This document shows, in pieces, positions 1 through 9,916 of a stretch of 50,850 bases of DNA (position 1 is the stretch's first letter; each line of letters starts with the position of its first letter). The notes below the pieces were generated by a model, which had not been told where the DNA came from, searched no databases, and worked only from the letters and a program-made list of their open reading frames with translations. Location of the stretch: NCBI GenBank assembly GCA_037178675.1, contig JAYMGJ010000248.1, positions 1 to 50,850 on the forward strand, given 5' to 3'. A program made the position numbers and the translations under genes. The stretch comes from Scleroderma bovista (taxonomy: Eukaryota > Basidiomycota > Agaricomycetes > Boletales > Sclerodermataceae).

Positions 1-209
1 CCCACTTGTCCTGTGAGTGGGAGTGTTGAAGATGGAGAGGCTATCTTGCTCATTGTCATTGTCATTGTCGATTTCACTCTTGACAGTGAGTGATTTCTCT
101 ACATCTTTTGGCATGCCCTGGGTGCATGTGAGGTACTGAGTCATAGCACTGATTGTCCATTGGACAACAATCTTACAGCCTTCGATTGTGGGGTGTTTCT
201 TCTCCCATC
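1..209 (-). pseudogene. LINE reverse transcriptase, distal (thumb side) fragment
   Basis: Read on the minus strand, this stretch continues the reverse transcriptase interrupted at 1403. The residues HPTIEG, then QWTISAMTQYLT and QGMP, follow the WLDRW residues encoded just right of 1404, as expected downstream of the catalytic core in fungal LINEs. If the LTR at 210-1403 and one CCATC copy are removed, the codons W-L-D-R-W-E-K-K-H-P read through without a break. The frame stays open to the window edge, where a run of Asp/Asn/Glu codons appears. The 3' end of the LINE lies outside the window, so poly-A tail and target duplication cannot be checked. Confidence 0.8.
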
Positions 210-1403
210 TGTCAAGACTGGTTCTCCTCGACGATCTTACTAGGAGGTCCAGGGGTGCAGGGAACTAATGAGGTAAGTCCAGAGAGTCAAGTCCAGGTCA
301 AATGAATGAAGTCCAAGCACTAGAGAAGCACAGGGAGTAAGTCTGGGTTTTTGTGGAGTAAGTCCAGACCGTGGGAAAGTGGTCTGGAGTTGAGCGCAGC
401 TTGTCTGGAGCAAAGGACATTCCAGAGGTGGGATAAGTCCTGAGAGGTCTAGCATTGAGTCTGGGACAGAGGTGGCTTTTGCCCTCGTGTGAGTAGGAGA
501 CTTGCTAGGATCGGACATAGGACCAAGGGGACGAGATAGGATGGAGGCCAGAGTTGGCTGGAGTTCAGGTGAACAGGTGGATTAGGAGAGCATAGTGGGT
601 AGTACAGAGTGGGGAGTATCTTAGTCGAGATTTGATCTAAGGAAACTACTAGGCCGGAGTATAGTAGTTTATATAGTAACAAGAACTAGGGTGAGTATAT
701 ACGGTGTCAAGTAAACACCTTAGTTGGGACAAGGGATGGAGCAGAAACGGACAGGAAAATAAAGCAGGTACAGGAAAATAAACTGGAGCGGGAGCAGACA
801 TGGGAACTAGGATTACAGGGACGACGGAGCAGATGCAGGGACAAGTAGGTAAAGGGAACTAGGTTGGAAGAGGACAAGTAAGGGTTGGAGGTGGAATTAA
901 CTAATGTTAAGTCCGGAGCGATGTCCAGGACTGGAGGAAGTGGGACTGGAGGAAGTGCAAGAGTGGAGGGAGTGTACAGCTGGAGGAAGGGTGGAGTAGC
1001 CGGAGGAAGGTCTGGAGTTGGACATGGAAATGTCCAAGGCCATTGGTGGACCTATCAGGGGAAGCGGAGCGGAACAGGAGCAGACCTGAGCTGGAGTTGG
1101 ATGTACCAGCCAGAGTTGGGCTAGGTCACAGACCAGACAAGGGGAGTGGCCAGACTGAAACCAGAGTAGCAACTAATGGTAGGTACAGGTCCGACATGGA
1201 GGAGTTAGACCGTGGATCTGTCTGTAGGAAGACAGGGGTTAGTCCTGAGGCAGAGATGGACGTAGTGGCCGGAGTTGAGCTGGAGTGCAGCTATGGGGCT
1301 GGAGATGGCTGGACTAGATCTGGAGTTGCATCTATGCCTAAGGAGAGGTCAGGCAGGCCAGGGTTAGACCAGAGTTGTGACTGGGAAAAGTATGGATATG
1401 ACA
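210..1403. mobile_element. Solo LTR (1194 bp) inserted in the LINE
   Basis: The sequence starts TGTCAAGACTGG and ends ATATGACA, so it has TG...CA ends. It is flanked by a perfect 5-bp target duplication, CCATC, at 205-209 and 1404-1408. No gag or pol is present, so this is a solo LTR or LTR-like unit. Most of it (about 500-1330) is a purine-rich, GGA/GTTGGA-type low-complexity stretch; open frames there reflect composition and are not called as genes. The first 16 bases resemble the start of the solo LTR at 40720, suggesting one superfamily, although the lengths differ (1194 versus 627 bp). Confidence 0.85.
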
Positions 1404-2061
1404 CCATCTATCCAGCCATGCTTTGATATGTTCCATGATTGGTGACCATATTGCATGGTCATTGGTGTCGTTTCCTAGCCAGGCTCCTAGTATGTGGACA
1501 GCTTGGCCATCTCTTGTCACCTGGACAGTCTGGGGGAGGGGGGCTCCATCTGGGCAGAGTTTAGAGGACTGGATCACAGATTCTCTATAGTCCTTGGAGC
1601 CAATAGGTATGATTTCAGTCTTGCTGATATTGAATTTTGCACCTGACACAGCACACCACATGGATAAGATACCATATAGCACTTGTATGTCATCTTTTTC
1701 TGAGAGGTAGACGGTGGTATCATCTGCAAACATTGATACTATCTGGCAGGAGGTGAGACCAGGGGCCTTGAAGCCATTCAGATTGGATTGACACAGCATT
1801 TCAGCCAGAGGCTCAATAGCAAGGTCAAAGATGAGGCATGAGAGGGGGTCACCTTGTCGAACACCCCTAGTAACTTGGAAAGCTGTGCTACTCTCACCAT
1901 TTATCATTACAGTGGTTGTAGCTGAAGCATATAGTGATCTCAGGGTGGCCACAAATCTCGTGGGGAGGCCATATTTGTCAAGTATGTCCCACAAGTAGTC
2001 ATGCATGATTTTGTCATAGGCTTTCTCCTGGTTGAGGGCAAGGATCACACCATTTTCCTCC
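1404..2061 (-). pseudogene. LINE reverse transcriptase, catalytic core fragment
   Basis: Minus-strand reverse transcriptase of a non-LTR retrotransposon, which would copy element RNA at a nicked target. Visible motifs in order are LNQEKAYDKI (motif A; the expected catalytic Asp is Asn here), TRGVRQGDPLS (motif B), and FADDTTVYL with the FADD catalytic pair. These are followed by SGAKFNISKTE, HILGAWLG and HIKAWLDRW. The frame is open across 1404-2048. The right edge is cut by the 6.3 kb element at 2062 and the left edge by the LTR at 1403. The upstream part of the same domain lies at 8386-8896 and the downstream part at 1-209. A LINE clade cannot be assigned without a phylogeny. Confidence that this is a LINE RT is very high; it cannot be functional as it stands. 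Confidence 0.95.
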
Positions 2062-2084
2062 CATCAGCAAGGTGACAATTTCTC
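2062..2084 (+). repeat. Left terminal inverted repeat
   Basis: CATCAGCAAGGTGACAATTT then CTC; the inverted partner is at 8363-8385 with a single difference. It borders LINE sequence directly on its left. Confidence 0.85.
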
Positions 2085-2127
2085 TTAACTCTCTTACAGC
2101 ATCTGGATTGTCTGGAATCAGACAGTT

Positions 2128-2710
2128 AAGATGGATAAGTCAGATAAGTCAGTCAGACCATTCCAGACCATCAGACCAGGGTGTCTGAAACCAGATGGCC
2201 AGACCCCCAGACCAACCAGACCAGCCAGACCAGCAGTCAGTCAGACCCACTAGACCAGCCAGACCAGCCAGTCAGACAGTCCAGACCATTCCAGATCAGT
2301 CAGACCAGTCAGACCACCCAGACAGTAAGTCAGTCAGACAGTTAAGACTATCCAGACCAGTCAGACCACCCAGACCATAAGTCAGTCAGACAGTTAAGAC
2401 CATCCAGACCTGTCAGACCTGTCAGACCACCCAGACCGCCCAGACTGTAAGTCAGTCAGACAGTCAAGGCCATCCAGGCCATCTAGACCACCCAACCCAA
2501 TCAGATCACCCAGACTGTCAGACATTCCAGACCTGTCAGACCCCTCAGATAGTAAGTTGGTCAGACAGTTAAGACAATCCAGACCAGTCAGGCCACTCAG
2601 ACAAGTCAGGCCATCAGTAAGACTGACCAGAGGGGCCAGACAATTCAGAGACTCAGAGCAGTCAGACCAATTAGACTAGTGAGATTAGCCAGACCAGCCA
2701 GACCATTAGC
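2128..2710 (+). repeat. CAGACC minisatellite array, left arm
   Basis: Degenerate tandem repeats built on CAGACCAGT/CAGACCAGC (about 9-10 bp), with occasional CAGTTAAGAC variants. The C/A-rich strand is the plus strand here, opposite to the array at 6750-8340. Open frames within it are simple repeat translations. Confidence 0.9.
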
Positions 2711-2819
2711 TGTATTCATCTGTCTTCTTTTGCCACTTAATTTATTGTTAATAAATCTATATTATTAATTGTGAAAAAAAAAACACTACAGTACAACAAA
2801 TATATATTATATATTATGA
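2711..2819. other. AT-rich spacer
   Basis: About 110 bp of AT-rich sequence with TTAATAAATC, an A10 run at about 2774, and TATATATTATATATTATG. It separates the left CAGACC array from the internal inverted low-complexity block. No gene is seen. Confidence 0.6.
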
Positions 2820-4131
2820 ATTGGGGGGCATCATTGATGCTGGTAGCACAGTAGTCGCATTGTCAATGCCAGTGTGGGTGTGGGTGGTGGTAAGATTGTC
2901 ATCACTGGAGGGAACACAGGGGGGCATCATGGCTGGGGCTGGGGGACACGGGGTACGTGTCATTGCAGTCACCAGGTGATGCTGGGGCTGGGGACCATTG
3001 TCGTTGTCTTCGGGCGACATGCTGGTGAATGCTGGGGATGGGGGACATGGGGCAGTGTTGTCGTCACTGGGGCTGGTCATTGTCACTGGGGCCGGTTGTT
3101 GTCGTGATTGTCGATGCTGTTGTCTGCGTCATTATCGTCGTTGGTGGTGGTGCAGTTGTTGTCATCGCTGATGGTGGACTGTCTATGGGTGGGGGTCATC
3201 ATTGTCACTGTCGTCGACGATGATGCCAGGGCTGTCGTGGTCATGTGTTAGTGGTAGGCTATGCATGGTGGTTGAATGAGAGAGTGGTGACCATGGGACT
3301 TATGTAGAGAAATTTGGAGTTGTTTTGACATGGTTTGTAATCACAACAACTCCAATTTTTTCTAAGTCCCGCATTCTGCACAAAGGTGAGTACTTCGCAC
3401 TCCATCAACCACTACTGACAATGACCACCTGCAGCACCCCCAGTGACAAGTGACATTGTCAACATGACAACACCACAGTGACCACGCCAGCCCCAGCATC
3501 GTAACTATCAATAACACCACCACTGCCTGTCACATTGCCCAACCCCACCATCATCAATACCCATGTGGATGACAATGATGATGACGACACAATGAGGACA
3601 GTGAGGACAATGCGACAAGGACAAGGGCGGCAACAGTGAGTGTGAGACAATGACAGCCACCACCACCCTTACCACCACCAGCGTCACCAATGACAACGGC
3701 CACCACCAACATGACAACAACACCCCACCAGTTGTATTGTCAACGTGGCCACCAATGACAATGACAATGTCGTCATTGTCCCCACCACCATCTGCATCGA
3801 CAATGGTGACCCCACCAACGGATGACAACAACGACCCCATCCTCGACATTGTCGACATGGCCACCAATGCCAACGATGATGGCAACCACCACCACTGCCA
3901 CCGGTGTCATTGACCACCAACATGACGACAATGGCCAACGACACGACCACCATCCAACTGTGTTGACAACGCAGCCACCACCAGCTACAATGATGACCCC
4001 ATCACCAGCGTCGACAATGCGACCACCACCAGTACTGGCCCACCAACACAACGACAGCGATGACAATGACACCACCAATGTAATGGATGGCAACCAGTGA
4101 CAACACCAACCAACACCATCCATCACCCCAC
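2820..4131. repeat. Internal inverted low-complexity block
   Basis: The left half (2820-3250) is rich in TCATTGTC, TGTCGTCACTGGGG and GGTGGTG. The right half (3410-4131) is the opposite-strand version, rich in GACAATGACA, CCACCACCA and CAACACC. A 76-bp hairpin (3295-3370) lies at the centre. Apparent open frames are strings of repeated codons and are not called as genes. The right half is cut at 4132 by an LTR-like insertion; a short remainder of the same composition resumes at about 6300. Confidence 0.75.
3295..3370. repeat. Hairpin at the centre of the inverted block
   Basis: The left arm, 3295-3324 (GGGACTTA...TTTGGAGTTGTT), pairs with the right arm, 3345-3370 (AACAACTCCAAT...TAAGTCCC), around a 20-nt loop, with a few mismatches and a small bulge. 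Weaker pairing extends outward (GTGGTTGA near 3268 with TCAACCAC near 3405). Confidence 0.8.
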
Positions 4132-4568
4132 TGTCACACACCAAACAGGTTTGCTACAGTGAACATGGAAGATAATGCCTATATTGAATGATCCTTATGT
4201 GAAGGATAAGCACAACGGACCCTCATCATAGCCATCTATCACACAAGAAGACTATCCTGGAGCAAGAGATGAATGCCAACGTCTGGCAGTCATCCCTCAC
4301 ACAAGAACCGCCAAGAAGCAGAAGAAACTGAAGGAATAACGTCAATTGTGGTATGAGAAAGGAATGCACACATCTGCAGTCCAACTCCCATACCAGAACG
4401 ATCAAAGAAGCTGAAGAATTGATGGAGAAATGAAGGAGAAAGAGAAGAAATGATTTTTAGCGCCCAAATGTCATTTTTAGGTGCCCAGTGCCAGCATTCC
4501 AATATTTTGAATAGCTCCATTGTTTCTGAAGCTATCAGGCATGTGATTATACCGTCAGAGAGCCTAGA

Positions 4569-5003
4569 ATGTGGTCTATCTGCCTATCAAGTTCCGACGC
4601 AAATCTGTTCATTTCCCACGGAGATATTCCCCCCGCAATCCAGACATTTGCTTCATTGCTCACTATGGAGTCCATATTTTCTCTGGATCATTTCTCCACT
4701 ATTGCTGCAGATCTCCACTATGTCCTGCTCTTAGGACAGCCTCTCCCAGAGTTCCCGTGCACTGCCTGGCACATATCTTCCCAGCCTGCTCCCTCAGTCC
4801 CTCTCGTTCTTGGTCAGTGCATTCTCCTCGTCAGTCCTGCGTCAAGGACGTACTTTGGTCATCTTAGGTCTATTGCCAAGCTTGAGAAGTCTTCTCTGGT
4901 CGTCTCTGTGTCCCCTGAGCCCTCAGCCTATGGTCCCTTCCTCCCAGATACTTGCCATGTCCATCTTCCTCTGTCATTTGTCTTGCTTCCCTGGATGCGT
5001 TGA
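4569..5003 (+). CDS. Hypothetical ORF carried in LTR-like copy A
   Basis: A 144-codon open frame from ATG (MWSICLSSSD) to TGA. A second in-frame Met, MESIFSLDHF, marks the start of the region best conserved with copy B. Conserved stretches are IAADL.YVLLLGQPLP, SVPL.LGQ, LLVSPASRTYFGHL and LVVSVSPE.SAYGPF, ending near LP-W. Copy B has the same peptide but with a frameshift and no upstream ATG. No known domain is recognised. There is no signal peptide or clear membrane segment, although the middle is hydrophobic. It lies about 670 bp upstream of the TATA-like box, so it would not be part of a transcript started there. It could be a captured gene, part of a retroelement protein, or chance conservation by recent common descent. 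Confidence 0.35.
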   Translation: MWSICLSSSDANLFISHGDIPPAIQTFASLLTMESIFSLDHFSTIAADLHYVLLLGQPLPEFPCTAWHISSQPAPSVPLVLGQCILLVSPASRTYFGHLRSIAKLEKSSLVVSVSPEPSAYGPFLPDTCHVHLPLSFVLLPWMR

Positions 5004-5670
5004 ATTCAATACTCTATCTGCTTCCCCACTTTCAGACGACGTCCCCCAGCACCATGACAGTTATGCCCCCACTTTATAGTGCTATTAGGAAGAAGAACCC
5101 CCTCTCGTTTTTTCCCAGAAGAGAGCTCATCAAGGGAGCCCATGGTTGTGCTTCAGCGGTGCTAGAACACATGCACTATACCTTAGTGTATGCTGACCCC
5201 CCGAAAGACCTCTGGACCCCTGGTACCCTTCTTGTGGCTGTTTTGTCTCGGATCAATCCCCCTGTTTATCTCAGATCTTCCCCATTGTTGTCCCATCAAA
5301 TTCCTGATGGTACACAGCCCCCCCATCAAACTTCTTAGGCTGTGCATCAATGACTCCTTCTGCTGTGCAGTGACTCATCCCTTGCTTACTGATGCTCTCT
5401 TGTCATCAGTATTACTCTATCCGTTTCGCATTTTTGGTATATTACTCAGCTGATGACTCACTCCCTTACCAATCAATCTTGTCATGCAGCTTACTCATTC
5501 CTTTACTCAGCAGCTTATTCATGCTCCCTATGCTTACTCATTCCTGCTTATCCCTTGCTTACTGATCACTTACAAACCCCTTACAAAGCTCTTACCAATC
5601 CCTTACGAATCCTTGACAAATTCTGCTTACTCCCTTCTCTTTTTGTACTTTAATGCTGTGCCCCCCCATG

Positions 5671-5696
5671 TATTTAAACCCCTGGGCTCAGCCCAG
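5671..5696 (+). promoter_or_regulatory. TATA-like box plus hairpin (copy A)
   Basis: TATTTAAA at 5671-5678 is followed by a perfect 6-bp stem with a 3-nt loop, CTGGGC-TCA-GCCCAG (5682-5696). Copy B has a hairpin at the same offset with a different stem sequence, which argues that the structure is maintained. Confidence 0.55.
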
Positions 5697-6299
5697 TGAA
5701 AAAAGACCCAATTGCACGAAATTATCCCTCTCTCAGACTCTCTCAGTCAGTATCCCCTCAGCTCTTTGAGTCTTGTAGGCTTCAGTGAAGGTCTAAAGAC
5801 TCTGATATTCAAGTTTTATTCAATCTATTCAAGTCCAAGTATTTCTCTAGGCTCAAGCAGAGTCTAGCCTGTCTATCCTTCATATCCCATTGCTTCTGGA
5901 TGTCAGGAGCCCCCTTGCCCCTTTGCTGCACCAACCTCTAGGTGTAGTATTGCTACTTCAGTCCCAGTCACCCCAATCCCTGCTTTGACACTTCCTAGGC
6001 TTTAGGAAGAGTCCAGACCCCTATCCCCTTTGTCATCTATTGCTCCTGTACCCCAGGAGTATCCTGCATCATTGTCTGCATCACCCTGTTGGTGTAGATC
6101 CCCTTCCCCCCTCCTCAGCACATCCTCTCTGGACACCGCGGAGGTAAACCACCACTCGCACATATTTGTAGTCCTTTGTTGGTGTTGTGTTTGGGTTATT
6201 ACTCCGATCAAAATCCACACTTTGACTGATTTTTTGTTCCCATCCTCTGCATTTGTATAGCCCTAATTTTCTCATCTAGAGCAATTCCTATGCCATTGG

Positions 6300-6749
6300 C
6301 CACCACCCCAGTGGCAGTGCCCCCAGGTGATGGTGACCCAACAATGATAGGTTAGTTACATGAATACTAGAACAGTGCCATCACAGATGGCAAACACCTT
6401 GTCTAACATGTATGACCCACACCACAGTCACATTGTCATTCCACCAATTAGCCATTACGCACAAGCATGGTATAGTACTAGTCATAGTAAGAATCAATGT
6501 ATCTTTGTTAGCTCACCAATCCTGATTGAACTGGAGATAGAATGAATATGAAAGGTTGGTATTTGACAACAAATGCAGCATACTCAACACTATAACAGAC
6601 ACAGAAATACACAAGATCATGGACATTCAAAAAATGTTTGACACATTTCGGGTGGGAGTGACCTTGTTAGACAAGGTGATATTGTTACACTATTGCTTGT
6701 TCTTGAGACACAACAACAATGATTGACTATTAGGTTTTGTCCATTAGTT
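6300..6749. other. Right part of the 6.3 kb element core
   Basis: Positions 6300-6352 continue the CACCACCCC/GGTGATGGTGAC composition seen before copy A. The rest is ordinary-looking sequence, with a 61-codon open frame (6360-6545) that resembles nothing recognised. From about 6750 the CTGAC repeats begin. Confidence 0.5.
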
Positions 6750-8340
6750 ACATTTTCTGAATGGTCTGAATGGTCTTAACTGTCTGACTAACTTACTGGC
6801 TGGGGGATCTGACTGCTATAACTGCTATAACTCATATGAACTGTCTGACAGTCTGATGGTCTGGGTGGTCTAATTGACTGACTAGTCTGCAGTGATCTTA
6901 ACTGTCTGTCTGACTTACTACTGTCTGGGGGGTCCAACTACTCTGACATGTCTGGGTGGTCTAAACTTTCTGAGTGACTTATTATCTGGGGAACCTGATT
7001 GTGCTGGTTACTCTGAATGGTCTTATCCATCTGACAACCTTACTAGCTGAAGAGTCTGACCAGTCTGACCAGTCTGGAATGGTCTGAAGTGTCTGACTGG
7101 TCTGACTGTCTGTGTCTGATCAGTCTGGCCAGTCTGACAGTCTGACAGTCTGAGGGGGTCTGACCACTCTGACTGCTCTGGCTGATCTGGACTATCTGAC
7201 AGTCTGACACCCTGGGGGGGTCTGATCACTCTGACTAGTTGGCCAGTCTGGAATAATCTGAAGTGTCTGACTGGTCTGACTGTCTGGGGGTTCTGATCAG
7301 TCTGACTGGTCTGACATGTCTGGCAGGGTCTTAAATGTTTGACTGGTCTGATTGCTCTGACCACTTTGACTAGTCTGGAGCAGTCTGGACTGTCTGACTG
7401 GCCTGAGTGTCTGGTCGGTCTGACCACTGACCACTCTGACTGGTCTGGAGAAGTCTGAAGTGTCTGACTGCTCTGAGTGTCTGGGGGACTGACTGCTCTG
7501 ATTGCTCTGACTGATCTAGAGCAGTTTGAAGTGTTTGACTAGTCTGACTGCCTAGGAGGTCTGACAACTCTGACAAGTCTGGCTGCTCTGGAGTGGCCTG
7601 AAGTATCTGACTGGCCTGACTGTCTGCAGGGTCTGACCACTTTGACTGTTCTGACTGGTCTGGAGTGGCCTGAAATATCTGACTGGTTGGACTGTCTGGT
7701 GGGTCTGACCAGTCTGACCAGGTTGACTGGTCTGGAGTGGTCTGACTGGCCTGACTGTCTGGGGGTCTGACTGGTCTGATTGCTCTGACTGGTCTGGAGT
7801 AGCCTGGATTCTCTGATAGTCTGACACCCTGGGCTGTCTGACTGCTCTGACCACTCTGACTGGTCTGGAGTGTCTGAATGGTCTGTGTGTCTGGTGGGTC
7901 TGATCAGTCTGACTGGTCTGACATGTTTGGCAGAGTCTTAAATGTCTGACTGACTTACTGTCTGGGGGATTTGACTGGTCTGACTGGTCTGGGTGGTCTT
8001 AAGTGTCTGACTAACTTACTGTCTGAAGGGTCTGGGTGTCTAACTGTCTGACTGTTGAGGGGGTCTGACTGGTCTGACTGACCTGGAATGGTCTTAAATG
8101 ACTGAATGACTTACTCTCTGGGGGGTCTGATTGGTCTGACTGGCCTGGAGTGGTCTTGGATGCCTGACTGACTTACTGTCTGGGGGGTCTGGGTGGTCTT
8201 AAGTGTCTGACTGACTTACTGTCTGGGTGGTCTGACTGGTCTGACTGGTCTGGAGTGGTCTTAAATGTCTGATTCCAGAACTCTCAGTCTGATGCCAGAT
8301 GCTCCCAGACTGTTAAGTCATGTCAGACCATTTCAGACTG
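6750..8340 (-). repeat. GGTCTGACT minisatellite array, right arm
   Basis: Tandem GGTCTGACT/CTGACTGGT repeats, the reverse complement of the array at 2128-2710 and about 2.7 times longer. CTGGGGGGT variants and CTTAAGTGTCTGAC variants are interspersed. Long minus-strand open frames here are repeat translations (VRPVRHFR-type) and not genes. Confidence 0.9.
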
Positions 8341-8362
8341 TTAAGGGACCTAAGTGCTGTCA

Positions 8363-8385
8363 GAAAAATTGTCACCTTGCTGATG
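8363..8385 (-). repeat. Right terminal inverted repeat
   Basis: The inverted partner of 2062-2084; LINE coding sequence resumes immediately to the right with CCGTTGCCTCGGC. Confidence 0.85.
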
Positions 8386-8900
8386 CCGTTGCCTCGGCAT
8401 AATGAAGGATCATTTGTGTAAGACATATCTGGTCAGTGATATTCTTTTCATTAATGATTGAGGGGGCACATTTGGCAAGGTGGACGGCAAGAATCTTTGT
8501 GAAAAGTTTGTAGTTGGAATTAAGGAGGGTAATTGGATAGTAGTTGGAGATGTCACATCTGTCTTTTTTCTTGTACAAGAGACATATCCATCCTTCTGAG
8601 AAGCCTGTAGAATCATCAATGCCATGTGATTGGATGTCATTGAAGACTAGAGCAAGGCAGTCTGTCAGAGAGAGATCATCCTCTGAGCTTGGGGATTCTC
8701 AGTCAGTTGTGGGGAGGGTGTCCAACCATTTCCAGAATTTGTATGGAAGGCCATCAGTACCAGAGGCTTTACCATTTGGTAAGGCTCTGAGAATAGAGTG
8801 GACTTCAGCAGCTGAGATATTGTTAGCTAGATTGTCTGCATCTTCCTTGCATAGATGGACCTGAATATGATCCAGTACAGACTGTTTTGCTGCTGCACGG
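8386..8900 (-). pseudogene. LINE reverse transcriptase, N-terminal fragment
   Basis: The minus-strand continuation of the LINE. From the right, one reads ISAAEVHSILRALPNGKASG-TDG-LP-KFW, the usual entry to LINE RT domains. Then come CLLYKKKDRCDISNY-PITLLN-YK-FTKILA and, near the left edge, DQICLTQMILHYAEAT. Small frameshifts separate these pieces. At the left the frame passes into the 6.3 kb element; the RT continues at 2061 with EENGVILALNQEKAYDKI. The right edge (8897-8900, ACGG) is the target duplication of LTR-like copy B, beyond which the LINE resumes at 11239. Confidence 0.85.
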
Positions 8901-9428
8901 TGTCACGCACCAAACGTGTTTGGTACTGTGGACATGGAGAAAGTTAGCTGATGAAACTAATGCGAAGAACGCACACCCAAGATCTGTTGAAAGATTGCCC
9001 CGACTTGAGGGATACAGACAGCCCTCGCTATCCATATCACGCAAAGTCATGACTATCCTTATGCGAAGGATGAATACAAGCTTGTCATAGCCATCTATCG
9101 CACAAGAATGACTATCCTGGAGCAAGAGATGAATGCCATCGTCTGGCAGTCATCCCTCGCACAAGAACCGCCAAGAAGCAGAAGAATCCAAGGATTGATG
9201 ATCATTTCAGTATAAGAGAGGAATGCAACCTACTGCAGTCCAACTCCCATACCAGAACAACCAAAGAAGCAGAAGAAACGATAGAGAAACAAAGGAGAAA
9301 AGGAAGAATCATTTTTAGTGCCCAAATGTCAAATTTAGGCGCCCAGTGCCGGCATTCCGATATTTTGAATAGCTCCGCCATTTTTGAAGCTATCAATCAT
9401 GTGACTATACCATCATGGAGCCTAGACC

Positions 9429-9916
9429 GTGGTCTATCTGCCTGTCAAGTTCTGACGTAAATCCGTTCATTTCCCACGGAGATATTCCACCCGCAATCTA
9501 GACACCCACTTCATCACTCACTATGGAGTCCGCATTTTCTCTGGAACGTTTCTCCGCTATTGCAGCAGACCTCAACTATGTCCTGCTCTTGGGACAGCCT
9601 CTCCCTAAGCTCCTGTGTACTGTCTGGTACATATCTTCCTTCCCAGCCTTCTCCCTCAGTCCCTCTCATTCTCGGTCAGCGCGTTCTCCTCGTCAGTCCT
9701 GCGTCGCGCACATACTTTGGTCATCTCAAGTCTATCGTTAGACTTGAAAATTCATACCTGGTTGTCTCTGTGTCTCCTGAGTCCTCTGCATATGGTCCTT
9801 TCATCCCAGAGTCCTGTCACATCCATCTCCCTCTATCATTCATCTCGCTTCCCTGGACACGTCAAATCCGCTACTTGCGATCCTCTTCCCTGCTATCCTG
9901 CAACAAACACGAATGA
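9429..9916 (+). pseudogene. Broken counterpart of the copy A ORF
   Basis: From ATG at 9523 the frame reads MESAFSLERF then IAADLNYVLLLGQPLP, matching copy A. A frame change follows near 9620, after which SVPLILGQRVLLVSPASRT and VVSVSPESSAYGPF are read in another frame. Upstream, a TAG replaces a Gln codon of copy A and the ATG at the copy A start is absent. The frame-shifted continuation stays open to 9916. Confidence 0.45.

Larger units (their letters stand above)
4132..6250 (+). mobile_element. LTR-like element, copy A (about 2.1 kb)
   Basis: It starts TGTCACACACCAAACAGG and is homologous along its length to copy B (8901-11238). Shared blocks include TATTTTGAATAGCTCC, CCCACGGAGATATTCC, ATGGAGTCC..TTTTCTCTGGA and, near the end, ACCACTCGCA. 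It has a TATA-like box at 5671 followed at once by a hairpin. No target duplication was found, and the right end is approximate because similarity to copy B fades after about 6220. It lies inside the low-complexity core of the 6.3 kb element, so it inserted there later. An LTR identity is inferred from the TG start, promoter layout and copy B ends; internal gag/pol is absent. Confidence 0.65.
2062..8385. mobile_element. 6.3 kb TIR element with inverted minisatellite arms
   Basis: The element begins and ends with an inverted repeat starting CATCAGCAAGGTGACAATTT (2062-2084 and 8363-8385, 22 of 23 positions alike). Looser similarity continues inward (GCATCTGG, TGGAATCAGACA). It sits inside the LINE reverse transcriptase. 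Deleting it together with one CC dinucleotide (2060-2061 or 8386-8387) restores the frame across A-E-A-T-E-E-N-G, implying a 2-bp target duplication. Inside the TIRs, the left arm is a CAGACCAGT-type array (2128-2710) and the right arm is its reverse complement (6750-8340). The middle holds a second inverted low-complexity block and a later 2.1 kb LTR-like insertion. No transposase-like frame was found, so it looks non-autonomous. CACTA elements also have repetitive subterminal regions, but the ends here are not CACTA/G and the duplication is not 3 bp. The superfamily is unassigned. Confidence 0.75.

Noticed and set aside
2814..4144. Overlapping His/Thr- or Val/Gly-rich open frames on both strands
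   Set aside because: They are translations of inverted low-complexity DNA present in several frames at once.
4132..6250. A target duplication for LTR-like copy A
   Set aside because: CCCAC before the left end has no matching copy at a TG...CA-compatible right end; the boundary was left approximate.
7023..7854. Long minus-strand open frames (100-134 codons) in the right minisatellite arm
   Set aside because: The peptides simply repeat VRPVRHF/QTGQ-type units dictated by the CTGAC repeat; there is no start context, domain or independent conservation.
2062..8385. CACTA, Tc1/mariner or KDZ assignment for the TIR element
   Set aside because: The termini are not CACTA/G, the inferred duplication is CC rather than TA or 8 bp, and no matching transposase is present.
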